A stretch of 64,000 nucleotides of DNA, taken from contig NC_089430.1 of the NCBI RefSeq assembly GCF_026210795.1, positions 2,852,001-2,916,000 of the forward strand, given 5' to 3'. The position numbers and the translations under genes are program-made. Below the pieces are notes generated by a model. That model was given only the letters and a program-made list of their open reading frames with translations, searched no databases and was not told where the DNA came from. Positions 22,402 through 33,849 of the stretch are shown one piece after another; the stretch's first letter is position 1; each line of letters opens with the position of its first letter. The DNA is from Rhizophagus irregularis (lineage: Eukaryota; Glomeromycota; Glomeromycetes; Glomerales; Glomeraceae).

Positions 22402-23917
22402 GTAAGTGATAGTAGAATTTGTTTCGAAGAGGTACACGTGTACATATTTTTAAATTCAATATACGGTATTAATTAATTAATAAATATAGTGTAAAATATT
22501 TGCGGGCAAAATCACACTAAACTTTGTCATTTAACTCAAAATAGTATTAGTTTAAGTTGTACAAAAAAAGTCTAGACACATTAAATTCAACTCTTTGAAT
22601 ATCTTTAACGCAAAAAGACAATCGATATGTCGGACGAACTGCTAGCTTTACGGCATTATACAAAGGTCAGACAATTTGAAGAGCGAACCATTTAGATTAT
22701 ACATAACTTTAGAACTAGTGTTATAGTAAGATAAAATGAGATGTCTTTGCATTGCCTATGCAAATAAAATTATAATAATGCAACCCTACCTCAAATATTT
22801 GTCACATGATTAATACGATTTGCCAACCTTGTTAAAAGAATGATTATTATATAGTTAAAAAATGGGTCTATAATAAAAGATAGTTTCAGCCTAAGATTCG
22901 TCACTAGTTTCGGACTGAGTTTCACATTCGGCCATATGGTTTCTGCTACTTTACTTTCGGACTTGGTTTCAGATTCGGCCACATGGTGGTTTCGGCTACA
23001 AGTATATTGCATACCTTTATAATTAGTATAATTTCCAATCGTACCATTAACCATTGATTACCAAATATTTGAAGGATTGTTAAGACGTGAACCTCTAATA
23101 ACTCAACTAAACATACATTAGTTAACTTCTGCCAAGATGCTTGGACAATAAAATTACATTCGGCCGGTTCCAAGTCTGCAAATATGCATCAAATAGTATC
23201 TGACTTGCAGTGTAGTACCTTAACAAATAGGGATTTAGGATTGGCACTAACATTTCGGCTAAATTAAGTGGGTTAGCCATTATACCATTTCGGCTAATTA
23301 AAGTGGATTAGCCATTTCGGCTAAATTAAGTGGATTAACCATTATAACTTTTTAAAAATTTCAAAACTATTAATATTTGCAAATATGGTTTCGCCGACAC
23401 TGAAACCAATTTCGCCGGGACATGGGACATTTTACCGAATCCTTTTCTCTGAATTATCCACTTCACCAAAATCTACTTTACCTAATTCCAATTTCGCCGA
23501 AGCCATTTTGCCGGGTACCTTGGAGACTTTGAGCAAATTACACGGGTAGATACTATATATAATAGTGATGTAAGAATTTATATAGCGTAATATATTTAAC
23601 ATTATAGTTTCTGGTATTATACTCACTCCAGTATTAATCAAAAATTTCCGTGTTACAGGTATTTTAAAATTCAGGAAAAATTTTTTGACTAGTAATCTCC
23701 TCAGATAATACATTATAACATTTGTGTAGAAGAATTTTGATCAAAAATGGCTGTGAACTACTGAACTTGGTAGTAGATCACTTTATACCAAAAATCACTT
23801 GATCGAAATGCCATTTTGCCGAAATCCAAGGGATATTTTACTGAGATACCATTTTGCTTCCTGTATAATATACAGTATACATAGATTTATTTAATTTATT
23901 ATCATTATTTTTTTTTA
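22402..23917. repeat. Spacer with degenerate short direct repeats
   Basis: Two approximate repeats of TTTCGGACTNGGTTTCA plus ATTCGGCCANATGG lie about 46 bp apart (about 22910 and 22956). About three copies of TTTCGGCTAAATTAAGTGG plus ATTAGCCATT lie at 23252-23340. Further CGCCGAA/TTTTGCCG phrases occur at 23400-23510 and 23800-23860. Open stretches here are by-products of these repeats. No host gene is recognised. Confidence 0.5.
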
Positions 23918-24044
23918 CACTTTGTAATCTTTTATTTAACTTGTTTATGAGGACAAAAATTAAGCCTTTAAATTTTATGGACACTTTGTAGTTCGTGTCA
24001 CGCATAAATGCCAAAGGAAAACGACGATTAATTTTTTTGTTATA

Positions 24045-24471
24045 TGAGCATGTCTTCGAGAAGACGCCCTGGACGAGAATCGTCTCCCAAGAACTTATCT
24101 AGTAATTTTAAATTATTTCACTTGTCTTTTAAGCTTAATAATAACTGTACCGAATATCATATCTGTTCCAGCATTAGAGTTGCAGTTTAGTGACGGGAAT
24201 CAAAGCAACTTAAAATAGAAATGGGAGTAGTTCGGTTAACTATACTTTTGAGGAATTGTATATGTTGTCGCATTATATATTATATAAACATTCTGAAGAG
24301 CTACCATTAAACCCGCAATTCGAAGTTGGGGAACGTGAACTTTGCTCGTGGCAAACTGAGTTCACTTCCTCCAGACGTTCCATGTGCGGCCCGAATTGGC
24401 GGTGGAGAGCCTCGCCTTTTTATATGATTTGTAGTGGGTCTAATCGATTTTGGAAGGGAAAATTACGTTAA
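24045..24471 (+). pseudogene. Broken upstream coding region in duplicated segment
   Basis: Short readable pieces occur in different frames: MSSRRRPGRESSPKNLSSNF (ending near 24190), then SVNYTFEELYMLSHYILYKH and SEELPLNPQFEV (near 24233-24328). In copy 2 the last piece continues as VGEESGLHKLGNVNFARGKL, SSLPPDVPCAAELAVETSPF and SGSNRFWKGKLR. Copy 1 has a deletion and frameshift there, while copy 2 has an in-frame TAG before KHAEEL. The two copies are broken at different places, which implies an intact ancestor. The family is not recognised. Confidence 0.4.
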
Positions 24472-24730
24472 CTTGATCTCATCCCGAAAAATCTGTCGCT
24501 CAAAATTATAACAAAAAAAAAACTTTACGAGTTATTTATTAATACATGAGTTCCTGTGATATAATGACGTATCACGAAATATTATTACTCATGCAAAATA
24601 CACTGCCAAAAACGGAATAAAAGATTTGCTACTCAACAATGAGTAAATGACTTGATATTGATATTTATTTGATTTATAATTTTATATATGGTAATGACAT
24701 TTTGACTAGAAAAGTCTCTTCACGAAAAAA

Positions 24731-25168
24731 ATGGGACAGACACATCCAAAGCCAGAAACACATTCCAAACCCAATAGTGATAAATCTAAAAATTATTTGT
24801 TCACTGATCTGCCACCAGTTCCACGAACGTATACTGATGATTTTTGGAGAAATGGAAACGATGCTTTCAGGTTTAGTGAACATGATATTGAGGCACTTAA
24901 CCAATTTCGTCAGCTTGACCTTGAATCACTAGAGTCAGATGATGAAAAGGAATCAAAAATTGAAAAACTTTGTGCGAAGTATCCTTATGCTTATATTCCA
25001 TTAGATGTTGATAAAGATGGTTACGCGCGAGGATTTAATCTCTTTGAATCAATAACAACTGGTAATTATGGGGAAGTGTTTAAAGAATATGGGGAGACCT
25101 TAATTCTTTGCATTGGTATAGAAGACTCTAATGCAATGATATACTTGGGTGGTAGTGGTAAATTGTAG
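24731..25168 (+). CDS. Hypothetical protein, 145 aa, in duplicated segment
   Basis: One uninterrupted frame from MGQTHPKPETHSKPNSDKSK to GIEDSNAMIYLGGSGKL. The N-terminus is Pro/Lys/Ser-rich and probably disordered. Residues 30-85 are acidic (EALNQFRQLDLESLESDDEK). Residues 86-145 look folded (KYPYAYIPLDVDKDGYARGF, NLFESITTGNYGEVFKEYG). There is no signal peptide or membrane segment. Gly2 is present, but position 6 is Pro, so classical N-myristoylation is not indicated. The second copy (46296 onward) has lost one T and is frameshifted after KNYL. The intact frame and protein-like composition support a real gene or a recent relic. Function unknown. Confidence 0.5.
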   Translation: MGQTHPKPETHSKPNSDKSKNYLFTDLPPVPRTYTDDFWRNGNDAFRFSEHDIEALNQFRQLDLESLESDDEKESKIEKLCAKYPYAYIPLDVDKDGYARGFNLFESITTGNYGEVFKEYGETLILCIGIEDSNAMIYLGGSGKL

Positions 25169-25815
25169 TTATGAACCGCTAAAATTTTTGTATAATTACA
25201 AAGATACAAGCGCAATAAGCTCTGATGTGCTTCAAAATTACTGAAATATGTTTTGAAACATATAATTTTGTTTCTTATCAATACTGTATAAATACAGAGT
25301 AGAATTAGATCAATTAGATCATAATTGTATCTCAAAAGTATAATCCAATTTTTAAAAGTAGAGACTAGTAAGACATAATGCTGATTTTTTTTCTTATTAT
25401 CTTTCAAAAAGCATGATTCTTTTCTTTTTCATGAATTATTAATTGCTTCTGATTCTTTCATTTTAAATAAATACTAAGTTTCACTTGTTACAGTATTTTT
25501 ATGTTTTGTGATGCTCTAACTATAAATACCATCTTTATTAAAAATTAATATTGCTATTATAACAATTGTAGTACGAAGTGAGTTGATTTCTTTTTCGTTT
25601 CGTTTTTTATCGCCGTTTTCAAAATGGTGCGATCTTCAAGTATGTGGCATCGTATAAAATATGCACTTTAATAAACTTTTTGAAATATGATTGATAAAAA
25701 AAAAAGTAATCCAATAATTTGAAAGAGAAGAACTCAAAAGTATAATTTTATTAGTTTTACATTTTCAATTATCATATAATTTTTAACAAATAAATTGGCT
25801 TTTCAATCATTATAC

Positions 25816-26252
25816 ATATATTCTTTGCTACATTATTTAATAAAATATAAACTTAATTTTACCTAGTGATGACGACTCAACTGAAATCAAATGTTAAATT
25901 GTTTTAACATTTTATTATTATAGTTTAGCTAGTCTTTACAATTGTTAAAAAAGCTTATGTAATAAAAGTTTAAACGACCTATGTTTAGTTAAACATTAAA
26001 AAATTTAACTTTTTGTATACAATACTCATTCGAATTTAATCAAAGGAAATCTCGATAAAATTTAAATAATTTTGGGATAATACATTTGCGAAAATTAAAA
26101 AATTGAATAATCAAAATATTAATTATAGACGAGAAATTAATAAAAGTTTTATTTTTAATTTAGTTATAAATATATTTAATAAAGTGAACAAATCGTTAAT
26201 ATTTGTTGCTGACTTAGCCAAGTTTTTTAAAAAACTTGTTGTCACCTGATCA
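25816..26252. other. Spacer, nothing recognised
   Basis: A/T-rich sequence without open frames or repeats of note, ending at the polypurine tract. Confidence 0.4.
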
Positions 26253-26481
26253 CGAGGGAAAAGGAAGAAAAAAAAGGGAAAGAGCGAGGGAAAGGGGAAA
26301 GGAAAAGGGAAGAATGAGAGAGGGAAAGAGAGTCTGATGGGAAAGGGAAAAGAGCGAGGGAATAAGGGAAAGGGAAAAGGGCGAGTGAGTAAGGAAAGGA
26401 AGGAAAGGGGAAAGGGAAGAGGGAGGGAAAGGGAAGGGAAAGAGGGGAAACGAGATAGGAAAGAGGGAAAACGAGAGAGAG
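26253..26481 (+). repeat. Polypurine tract (G/A-rich, about 230 bp)
   Basis: The plus strand is almost entirely A and G, built from irregular GGGAAA, GGGAAAAGG and GAGGGAAAG units with rare C or T. Apparent proteins on the opposite strand are runs of Phe, Pro, Ser and Leu and are artefacts of the composition. Such mirror-like purine runs can form triplex (H-DNA), which is inference here. Purine-rich flanks continue to about 26580 and 26756-26850. Confidence 0.9.
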
Positions 26482-26587
26482 CGACCACCACCCATACACA
26501 ACACTCCTAACCTACATACCTAAAAGAAGATGTAAAAAGGGAACCGAAGAGATCTAAAGAAAAGAGAAAACCTATCGGGTGCGTGAA

Positions 26588-26768
26588 GGTATTCTTGGTT
26601 TATTAGCTTCATCTGATGAGTTACTTATCGAAGAATTATTCAACCATGTTCAAGATTATAATCGAAGACTAAAGAATTTATTGGCTTCATCTGATGAGTT
26701 ACTTATCGAAGAATTATTCAACCATGTTCAAGATTATAATCGAAGACTAAAGAAAAAAAAGGAGACCT
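26588..26768 (+). pseudogene. BTB-protein fragment, tandemly duplicated (78 bp x 2)
   Basis: The frame reads GLLASSDELLIEELFNHVQD, YNRRLKN, then again LLASSDELLIEELFNHVQD and YNRRLKK. The second copy starts exactly 78 bp after the first, so the duplication is in frame (26 residues) and almost perfect. The phrase LLxASxELLxEELxxHVQDY is the helix after the BTB/POZ fold in BTB-type proteins abundant in this fungal group. Only this fragment is present and it is embedded in purine-rich repeat DNA, so it is probably captured exon sequence, not a gene. Confidence 0.5.
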
Positions 26769-26779
26769 AAAAAAAAGAG

Positions 26780-29700
26780 AAGAGAAGAGAAGACAGAAGG
26801 CAGGCTCCAGAAAGACGCCTAAAAAAAAGAAGGAAAACAAACCCTTACAACCCTAACCTTTAAAATTGAAATTTTTTCTTTTTCAAATGAAATTTGAAAA
26901 AAAAAATTAAGGTATTGGGGCATATTTATATTATTTATATAATTATTTGCATGAGTAATTTTATTTCAACTTTTATTCATGACTGATATGAGTAATAATA
27001 TATTTATCGCCGATAACTTATGACAACCTATATATCAAGTAATTTTTATTACTAATTTTGGAATAATCTTTATCGACTCAGGCAAAGAAACTTTCACATC
27101 CTAGTTTCTACTAAATATTTCACCAAGAATCTTTGAGAATTTACATGTTCCACCCATCTTGTTTTAAATTGATCCAATGATAATATAAAAAGTCAAAGTC
27201 TTCTAATATTAGGACCATTGATTAAAATCATTAAATATCTAATCAAATTTTTTAAAGAAAACTTATGTCAATTTTTGTTTTAATTAAATTTTGGTATGAA
27301 CTTCCAAACCCATAATTTGAACATTTTATTTAAATATAGATGGAATTCAGTAGTCGATCCTTGTCTTCCGTACATCGCCACAGATTTCGTATGGTTGGCT
27401 TCGGCCTTCAAGTTACGTGCCTTTTAGGATTCTCTGGTGATTTACTGAAGTCACCATTTAATAGCGGGTTGGGAGTGACGAAAAAAAATATATTTTCGCT
27501 AATGTATTTAGTACATCTGATAATGTAGTTATCAATATGATAAATCTATATTAAAAATATACCTACAAATAAATTTTATCAAAATTATAAATTTTTTATT
27601 GGATAATTTCAAATTACACAAATAATTACATGGTGCACTTACATGGCAAAGTTTGCGAATATTGGTATAAAGCAAACTTCTCCGCTTATGAAGCAAAATT
27701 TGCGTCATATCATATATGCGACATACGCTGAGCGCACATCATCTTTCGAATAATATGCGCGGCAACGTTTCGTCTACTATGCCGATCAGGCATTTCAGAT
27801 TACTAATAAAAATCAAAAAGATCTTTATTAACTCAGTTTTACAATATTATTTTTTAAGATTGACATTCAAATAATAATTATAAAATAGGTAAATTTTAAA
27901 AGTGATTACTGGTCCTACCTAACCTATTTCAATACAATAGATATTATAAATAATTGTCAAAAAAAAGCATACATAATGACCAACTTTCAAAAATGTACAT
28001 CTTATCAAAATATATTCGGATATTCTCGTATCAAACTTATTGTATGTAAGCAATCGTTTTTTTATATTCTTTAAATTTATTATATGTACATGTATACTAT
28101 CGTTTCTTTTACTATTAAAAACTTGTTATCATAGTATCATAGTAGGATATCAAAATATCAACACTCAATACTTAAAAAAATTGATCAATCTAAATCGGCA
28201 AAATAATTTTTGCTGAACCGTTTCGATTAAAGTTCTCAAAATTTCCCGGTCCTAGGATACACTTATGTATAATCATTTCTAACAATTGTAGAACCATAAG
28301 GTTTAAGAACAACAAAGCGATAAATATTTCATTCATATGATATTAATTATCCCCTGATTACACGATTATGCAAATGTAGTTACACCTACTGGGTAGCAAA
28401 TTTTATATGTATTGTTTCTAGGAAATTTTGCGGTAAAAATTAACTATTGATTATACTATAATGGACTGATTTGAAAATTTGAGTAATTCGGAAAGATTTG
28501 CATTTTCCAAATGGGAAAATGTAAGCTCAATATTATTTTTCAAGTGTAATAGTAATAATTCCGAAGCTTTTTAAAATTTAAAAAATTTAATTATTTTTTT
28601 AAAATCTTTTAAATGGAAAAAAACCAAGCGAAAGAAAAATAAGATTCAACAATAAATATACTATATTATATTCACGATATACTATAAAACACTTACTATT
28701 GTGTAAATGGCAGGGGATAAATCAATTATCTCCTGGCTAATTGGAATAGTAAAATTTTACTTAGAATCGGAACATGATCGGGCCGATCGTTTATCCAATC
28801 CTAGTAAAATTTTACTTATTCCTAGATAAGTAATACTTACATAATAATGGTATTTCTTTAATGCATTATCAAAGATAAGATTATCTTTTATAAAATCATA
28901 TAATAGCATTTAAAACTGTATTTATAATATTAAAAATTCAATTAAATATTTGAGAACCCATTCGTTAATCGGACTATATCCTACGAACTAATTAAAAAAC
29001 GCCAATTAATCATTCTAACCATATTTGAAAGGTTGTAAACAAAAGAATGAAAAGAATTTAATTAAGAAACAAATATTCGCTTACGTTATACATAATTTTT
29101 CCTTATCGTACTCATAACATTCGAATCTGACTGCGACCAGAGTATTCTCAGATCATGCATAATTCTATTTTTGAATTGTGGGTTTTTTTTTTGATAACAA
29201 CGATAAAAAAGATTTTTTACCTAAAAAAGGAATTTATAAAGGTAAATGTCGATCAAATGAGTCATATTGTCTAATAATTTATCTCCTTTTTTTTTTGTTT
29301 ATTTATTTGAATCTTAAAAAAATATTGTGTAAAAAACATAATACTTAAAAACATAATACATAAAACATTAAACATTACTCATTTACTATTTTTTTTCTCT
29401 TTCTTAAAAAAGGACATACTAATTCCTTAATAACAATTCCGTAGTAAAGGTATTAATTAATAAATAATTTTTAATTAATTAATTTGTCTATAAATTAATT
29501 ACTAATTAAAAGTGATTACTGTAATTCATATATAAAAATAAATTGTTTGCCGTTGTTATTAAATATTGATCTTGTAACGATCAATTTAAAAATTCCGATA
29601 CTATCCTATAGAATAACCCGAGTTTATTTTTAAAGTTTAAAACTGTTCCCATAATAGTTTAATGCTCCAATCAATTTCAATTCGATCTTATTAATTTAAT

Positions 29701-29953
29701 TTCACAAACGTGAAAACTTTTTTAAAATGTAACCAAACCGAAAAATATCATGAGTCAACGAATATTTACGAATATTTATTGAATCAATGGAATCTAAAAA
29801 TCATTGTCTTTGATTCCCTTTTTCTTTTGATCTGAAAGATAAAAAAAAAACGAAAAAAATTATTTAAGAAACAAAAAAATTGATATCCTCAGTCGTTGCA
29901 TTGATTAAAAAAACTTTTTTTTCTCTTTCACTGCTTAAAAAAGGTTCTTAATC
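26780..29953. other. Intergenic region upstream of the MFS gene
   Basis: No gene is supported. An open stretch at 27340-27528 (start MEFSSRSLSSVHRHRFR) has no recognisable motif. The perfect palindrome AGTAAAATTTTACT occurs twice, near 28748 and 28802. The last 300 bp before the MFS start hold T-rich tracts and CTTTCACTGCTTAAAAAAGG, possibly part of the leader. Confidence 0.35.
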
Positions 29954-32227
29954 ATGACCGATAAAGAAAAGAATAATTCTTCAATATCAATAAATAATGA
30001 CGATCAACAACAACAAAATGATAACCTTGAAGAGAATAAAAAAACGTTAGTTGTTGATATTGACGAAAATAATTCGATTAATTCAAAAAAGTTAACTCAA
30101 GAATTAACAACCACTAAAGAAAATGAAGATGATCCTTTCCTTTGGCCTAAAAAGAAAAAATGGATTATATTGTCTGTACTTTCTTGCGGTGCTATTATTG
30201 CTCCAATTTCAAGCACGTAAGTTTTAATTCGATAATTTGCTATAATTTGATTAATTCCTACTCATACTACTCATAAGCAAGAATCCTTTTTTTTTAAAAG
30301 AAACGCGCATTCATAAAAAGTGCATCGCGTTCTTATGTTGTTGAGACTTTTTAAAATGAGATTTTTTTTTTCATAATAGTATATTTTATCCCGCGTTTTT
30401 AACTGTTCAAGAGCAACTGCATACGAGTGACATACTAGTAACCACATCAGGTAAATAATATAGTACAATAATTAAAGAGATATTTAACTTCAAAAATAAA
30501 ATTTAAAAAAGGGAATTAATTCTATACTTTTATTCATTTTAAAACAAAAGCCGCGGTCTTTCTTATTTTTCAAGGCATAGGAGTAAGTAATTCTCATTTC
30601 AATGGTCAAAACTTTTCAATTTTAATCATATACAATTATTAATGTTAACCAAATATATAAATTTAGCCATTAGGATGGGCAACTTATTCTGATTTAAAAC
30701 ATACTCGTAGAAATGTTTATCTCGCTTCATTAGTTCTTTTTATTATAGCATCAATTATATGTGCTGTATCAAATAACATTTGGTTATTGATTGTAGTTAG
30801 ATGTTTACAAGCATGTGGTTCAAATGCTTTACATGCAATTGGACCTTGTACAATAAGTGATATGTTTGTTCCTGAAGGTAAATCTTTTTGCGAAAACTGC
30901 GTGCAATATGGACGTATATAACAACGTATACTGAACCATCTACTTTACTATATAAATATATAAAGTCATATCACATTCACTTACTTTGTGACGCAAAACT
31001 TAAAAAAAATTTTATCTTTAGAACGTGGAAATGCATTCGGAATTTTTTATTTATTCCCACTTATTGGACCTTTATTTGGTCCAACTTTTGGAGGTTATAT
31101 CACACAATATCTTGGCTGGAGATGGTAAAATATTATATTTTTTTACGCGTATATTTTATAAACTTTAAAACCGTTTAAAAATTTTTTTTTTTTCCTTTAG
31201 GATATTTTGGTTAATAGCGATATTAGCATTTATAGTATTAATATTTATATTCCTTTTTGTTCCTGAAACGTATCGTAAACATAAAAATCTTTCTCCTCCT
31301 TCATCAGATTCATCTCCTCCTACTAAAAGAAAATTTATAAATCCTTTAGCTTCTTTGATTCTTTTTAGATATCCAAATTTATCTATAGTATTATCTTACA
31401 TATCACTTTTTCTTTCATTGATTTATATTCAAGCGGCATTAATACCAAGAGAATTTAATAGGATTTATCATTTATCTTCTTCACACACTGGTTTGGTATT
31501 TTTATCTCCAGCTGCTGGTTATATGTTTGGTAGTGTTTTGGGAGGTAGATATTCTGATTATATTATTAGAGATGCCAAAAGAATTGCTTTAATTGCTCTA
31601 CAAAAAAAGACTGAAAATCAAAAAGAGAATGATAATATGGAAGGAGTAGTAGTAATAAAAGATGAAATTATTGAAATTTCTAAGGAAGATGATATAATTA
31701 ATTTATCATTGATTAAAATTGAACCTGAAAGAAGGATTCATGGAACTTGGTTAGGGGCAATTATCATACCTATATGTTACCTTGCGTATGGATGGTTATT
31801 AGAACATAAAGTTCCCGTAATATTTCCAATAATCGTCATGTTTTTTGGTAATATTTTTTTCGCGTATTTTTTTATTTTTTTATTTTTTTGAAAAAGTAAT
31901 TGATTAATTCCTTTTTCTTTTTTAGGTGGATTCGGTCAATTACTTGCATTTAATCCAATATATACTTACTTGGTAGATTCATTTCCAACAAAATCAGTTT
32001 GGGTAAACGCAAATTTAACATTTTTAAGACAAATGATTGCTGGTATAATGTCAATATTATCAGTACCTATGGAAGATAGTTTGGGTACAGGTTGGACTTT
32101 TAGTGTGATTGTTTTCTTATATATTATAATAACTTTACCGGTTATTTCTGTTTTATTTAAAGGTAAACAATGGAGATCAAAATTTAGAAATGATTTTAAT
32201 ATTGAAGATGATAATATTTATATTTAA
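29954..32227 (+). CDS. MFS transporter, DHA1 drug:H+ antiporter-like (7 exons, 542 aa)
   Basis: Exons 29954-30216, 30380-30450, 30551-30582, 30667-30877, 31022-31124, 31201-31847 and 31926-32227 join in phase to 1629 nt with the stop. All introns are GT...AG and 75-165 bp. A polar Gln/Asn/Glu-rich N-terminus (1-65) precedes membrane segments. GPLGWATYSDLKHTRRNVYL (about 122-141) is a motif A-like loop between segments 2 and 3. RCLQACGSNALHAIGPCTIS and ERGNAFGIFYLFPLIGPLFG, then GGYITQYLGWRWIFWLIAIL, are typical of fungal DHA1/QDR-type carriers. A charged central loop (about 335-395) separates the two halves. The last exon gives GGFGQLLAFNPIYTYLVDSF and an extra hydrophobic pair. A role in proton-coupled export of small molecules at a membrane is known for the family. 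The substrate is unknown. The gene appears intact. Confidence 0.92.
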
Positions 32228-32365
32228 AAAGGAAGTGTATTAGCGTTAGTTATCGTTTAGTATCGATTAAGTTATATTTTACTGTTGTGTTGAAATAATA
32301 TTTAAAAAAGTAAAATAAATTTAAATTTTTTATTGTATGTAATGACAATAAATTTTTGTTAAAGT

Positions 32366-32860
32366 AAAATAAAGTCGTATCATATTCACTTTATGAAAAT
32401 TTACGTAAAAAACGCATTCGTTTTGACATTTATAATTATTAATGATTATATACCTTTTTGTTATAGAAAAGTATTATAAACATTTATAAATCCTTTAGCT
32501 TTAATTCTTTTCAATATCCAAATTTTATTTATAATATAAGTAATGGAGATGGGAGGATAAAGTATGCTAATCAATAATTACTTGATATAGTACAGCTAAT
32601 ATTAGAACTTAATAATTTCAAATTAATAAAGTAATGTTAGTTTTAACTTCTGAATTTTCTCTATTTTCTTTCAATCAAATTCATAAACCCATTAGAAGGC
32701 TCACTAATTTTTTTTTTTCTGAGGATTTATTCCACCATACGCAAAATATCCATACGCAAATTGTATAATCCTCACCTTGTAACAAATTTTTTTTATTTTT
32801 TCTAGGCGGATTCAATTACTTGCATTTATCCAATATATAACCCAATAGAGTTTGCGACTT
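32366..32860 (+). pseudogene. Decayed partial copy of the MFS gene, directly downstream
   Basis: Pieces follow the order of the MFS gene. AAAGTCGTATCATATTCACTT (32370) matches intron 4 (AAAGTCATATCACATTCACTT, about 30963). ATTTATAAATCCTTTAGCTT with TATCCAAATTTTAT (32480-32530) matches exon 6. TTCTAGGCGGATTCAATTAC plus TTGCATTTATCCAATATATA (32809-32840) matches the exon 7 start with its splice site. Large parts between are missing. This is a tandem duplicate that has nearly vanished. Confidence 0.75.
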
Positions 32861-33393
32861 TGTATAAAACAAATAATAACTTTTATCGGTTATTATTTTT
32901 ACAATTGAAATTAAAATATTAAAAGGAGTTAATAGATTTTATGTTTAGTGTTATTTATATAGTTTATTTATTATACTTTTTATTAGTCTTTTTGATCGAA
33001 ATTCAATTCACACATAATCAATCACCCAGAATTATTTCCTTTATTTAAAAAGGAAAATAATCTAAAAAAAAATTGTATATATTTTCTTTTCGTTATTTTT
33101 TTTTTTTTAATTTAATATGCTCGAAACGTTAGATTTCGTAAACTGCAAAAATTTGATAACAAGATTTGACCTGCAAATGTGCACATTAAATATAAATCTA
33201 TCCATCTATCAAATAAATATCTAAACTAATACCTAAACTAAATAACCCATTAAATAACATAGTAAACAATTAAAAATCCTTCGTCCGGCACGTTTCCCCT
33301 CTCAATGATCTTCTACGAAATCCCTGTAGTCCTTCGTTCATTCGTTCATTAGGTTACTTGCGAATGTAGCTAACTTTTCTTTTCGTTAAATTT
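32861..33393. other. Spacer, nothing recognised
   Basis: A/T-rich, with no open frame. The last 100 bp become more G/C-rich (CTTCGTCCGGCACG onward), joining the hypothetical ORF that follows. Confidence 0.35.
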
Positions 33394-33612
33394 CTAAAAT
33401 CTTAAAATAATCATAAATAATGGTACCCCATTGCAACCACCCGCGGTAGGCGGGTTATCTCTCACATAAATTATAAATCGGTCGAAGTAATCGGGGTCCC
33501 CTCCGTCGGATGGCAATTGCGCTTCACCATAATGATCCAGTAATGAGAAGAGATTAGGTTCCTCGTCACCCGACATCCGTCGTCCGGGCTTCCAATTTTC
33601 GTAAGGAAGCAA
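33394..33612 (-). CDS. Hypothetical protein or exon, 72 aa, unusually G/C-rich
   Basis: The open frame runs from MLPYENWKPGRRMSGDEEPN through LFSLLDHYGEAQLPSDGGDP and DYFDRFIIYVRDNPPTAGG to FMIILRF. It has a mixed, protein-like composition (Asp/Glu/Gly/Pro) and a clearly higher G+C than its surroundings (33290-33610), unlike chance ORFs here. No family is recognised. It may be the 3' exon of a gene whose other exons are lost, or a piece of an element acquired from elsewhere. No splice site was identified with confidence. Confidence 0.35.
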   Translation of the reverse strand: MLPYENWKPGRRMSGDEEPNLFSLLDHYGEAQLPSDGGDPDYFDRFIIYVRDNPPTAGGCNGVPLFMIILRF

Positions 33613-33849
33613 TAAATTATAAGCTAAATAACAATACTAATTTTTCTTTCTAAAAAGAAAAAAAAACTTATGGATCGAAATAGTATTTAAGTGCTGAAAT
33701 GTCATGTCAATGTCATGTCTTAATGTTCGATATAAATCATTTACTTTTTTATACCATCTGCTAGCAATCAAAAGATATATCAAAAATAGCCTTCTCTGAA
33801 ATTCTTAATCCCCTAAAAAAAATGGCAGCAAATTAAAACACGTGAAATA

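Larger units (their letters stand above)
23918..25815 (+). repeat. Duplicated segment, copy 1 (partner 45459-47340)
   Basis: Starting at CACTTTGTAATCTTTTATTT, the two regions run in the same order and orientation for about 1.9 kb with scattered single-base changes and small indels. Similarity fades near TTTCAATCAT/TTTTCAAAAT at the right end. Copy 1 lacks about 34 bp present in copy 2 near 24329 but keeps an intact 145-residue reading frame at 24731-25168. The copies lie about 21.5 kb apart. Neither has obvious terminal repeats. Confidence 0.9.

Noticed and set aside
23000-23720. Minus-strand ORFs of 75-93 codons
   Set aside because: They follow degenerate TTCGGC-type direct repeats and change frame between repeats, so coding is unlikely.
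26123-26504. Three overlapping minus-strand ORFs of 84-122 residues
   Set aside because: They are translations of a polypurine tract: only Phe, Pro, Ser, Leu and Arg, open in all three frames, with no complexity.
27340-27528. 62-codon ORF starting MEFSSRSLSSVHRHRFR
   Set aside because: Mixed composition, but no homology I can name, no splice partner and no repeat copy in the window. Not enough to call a gene.
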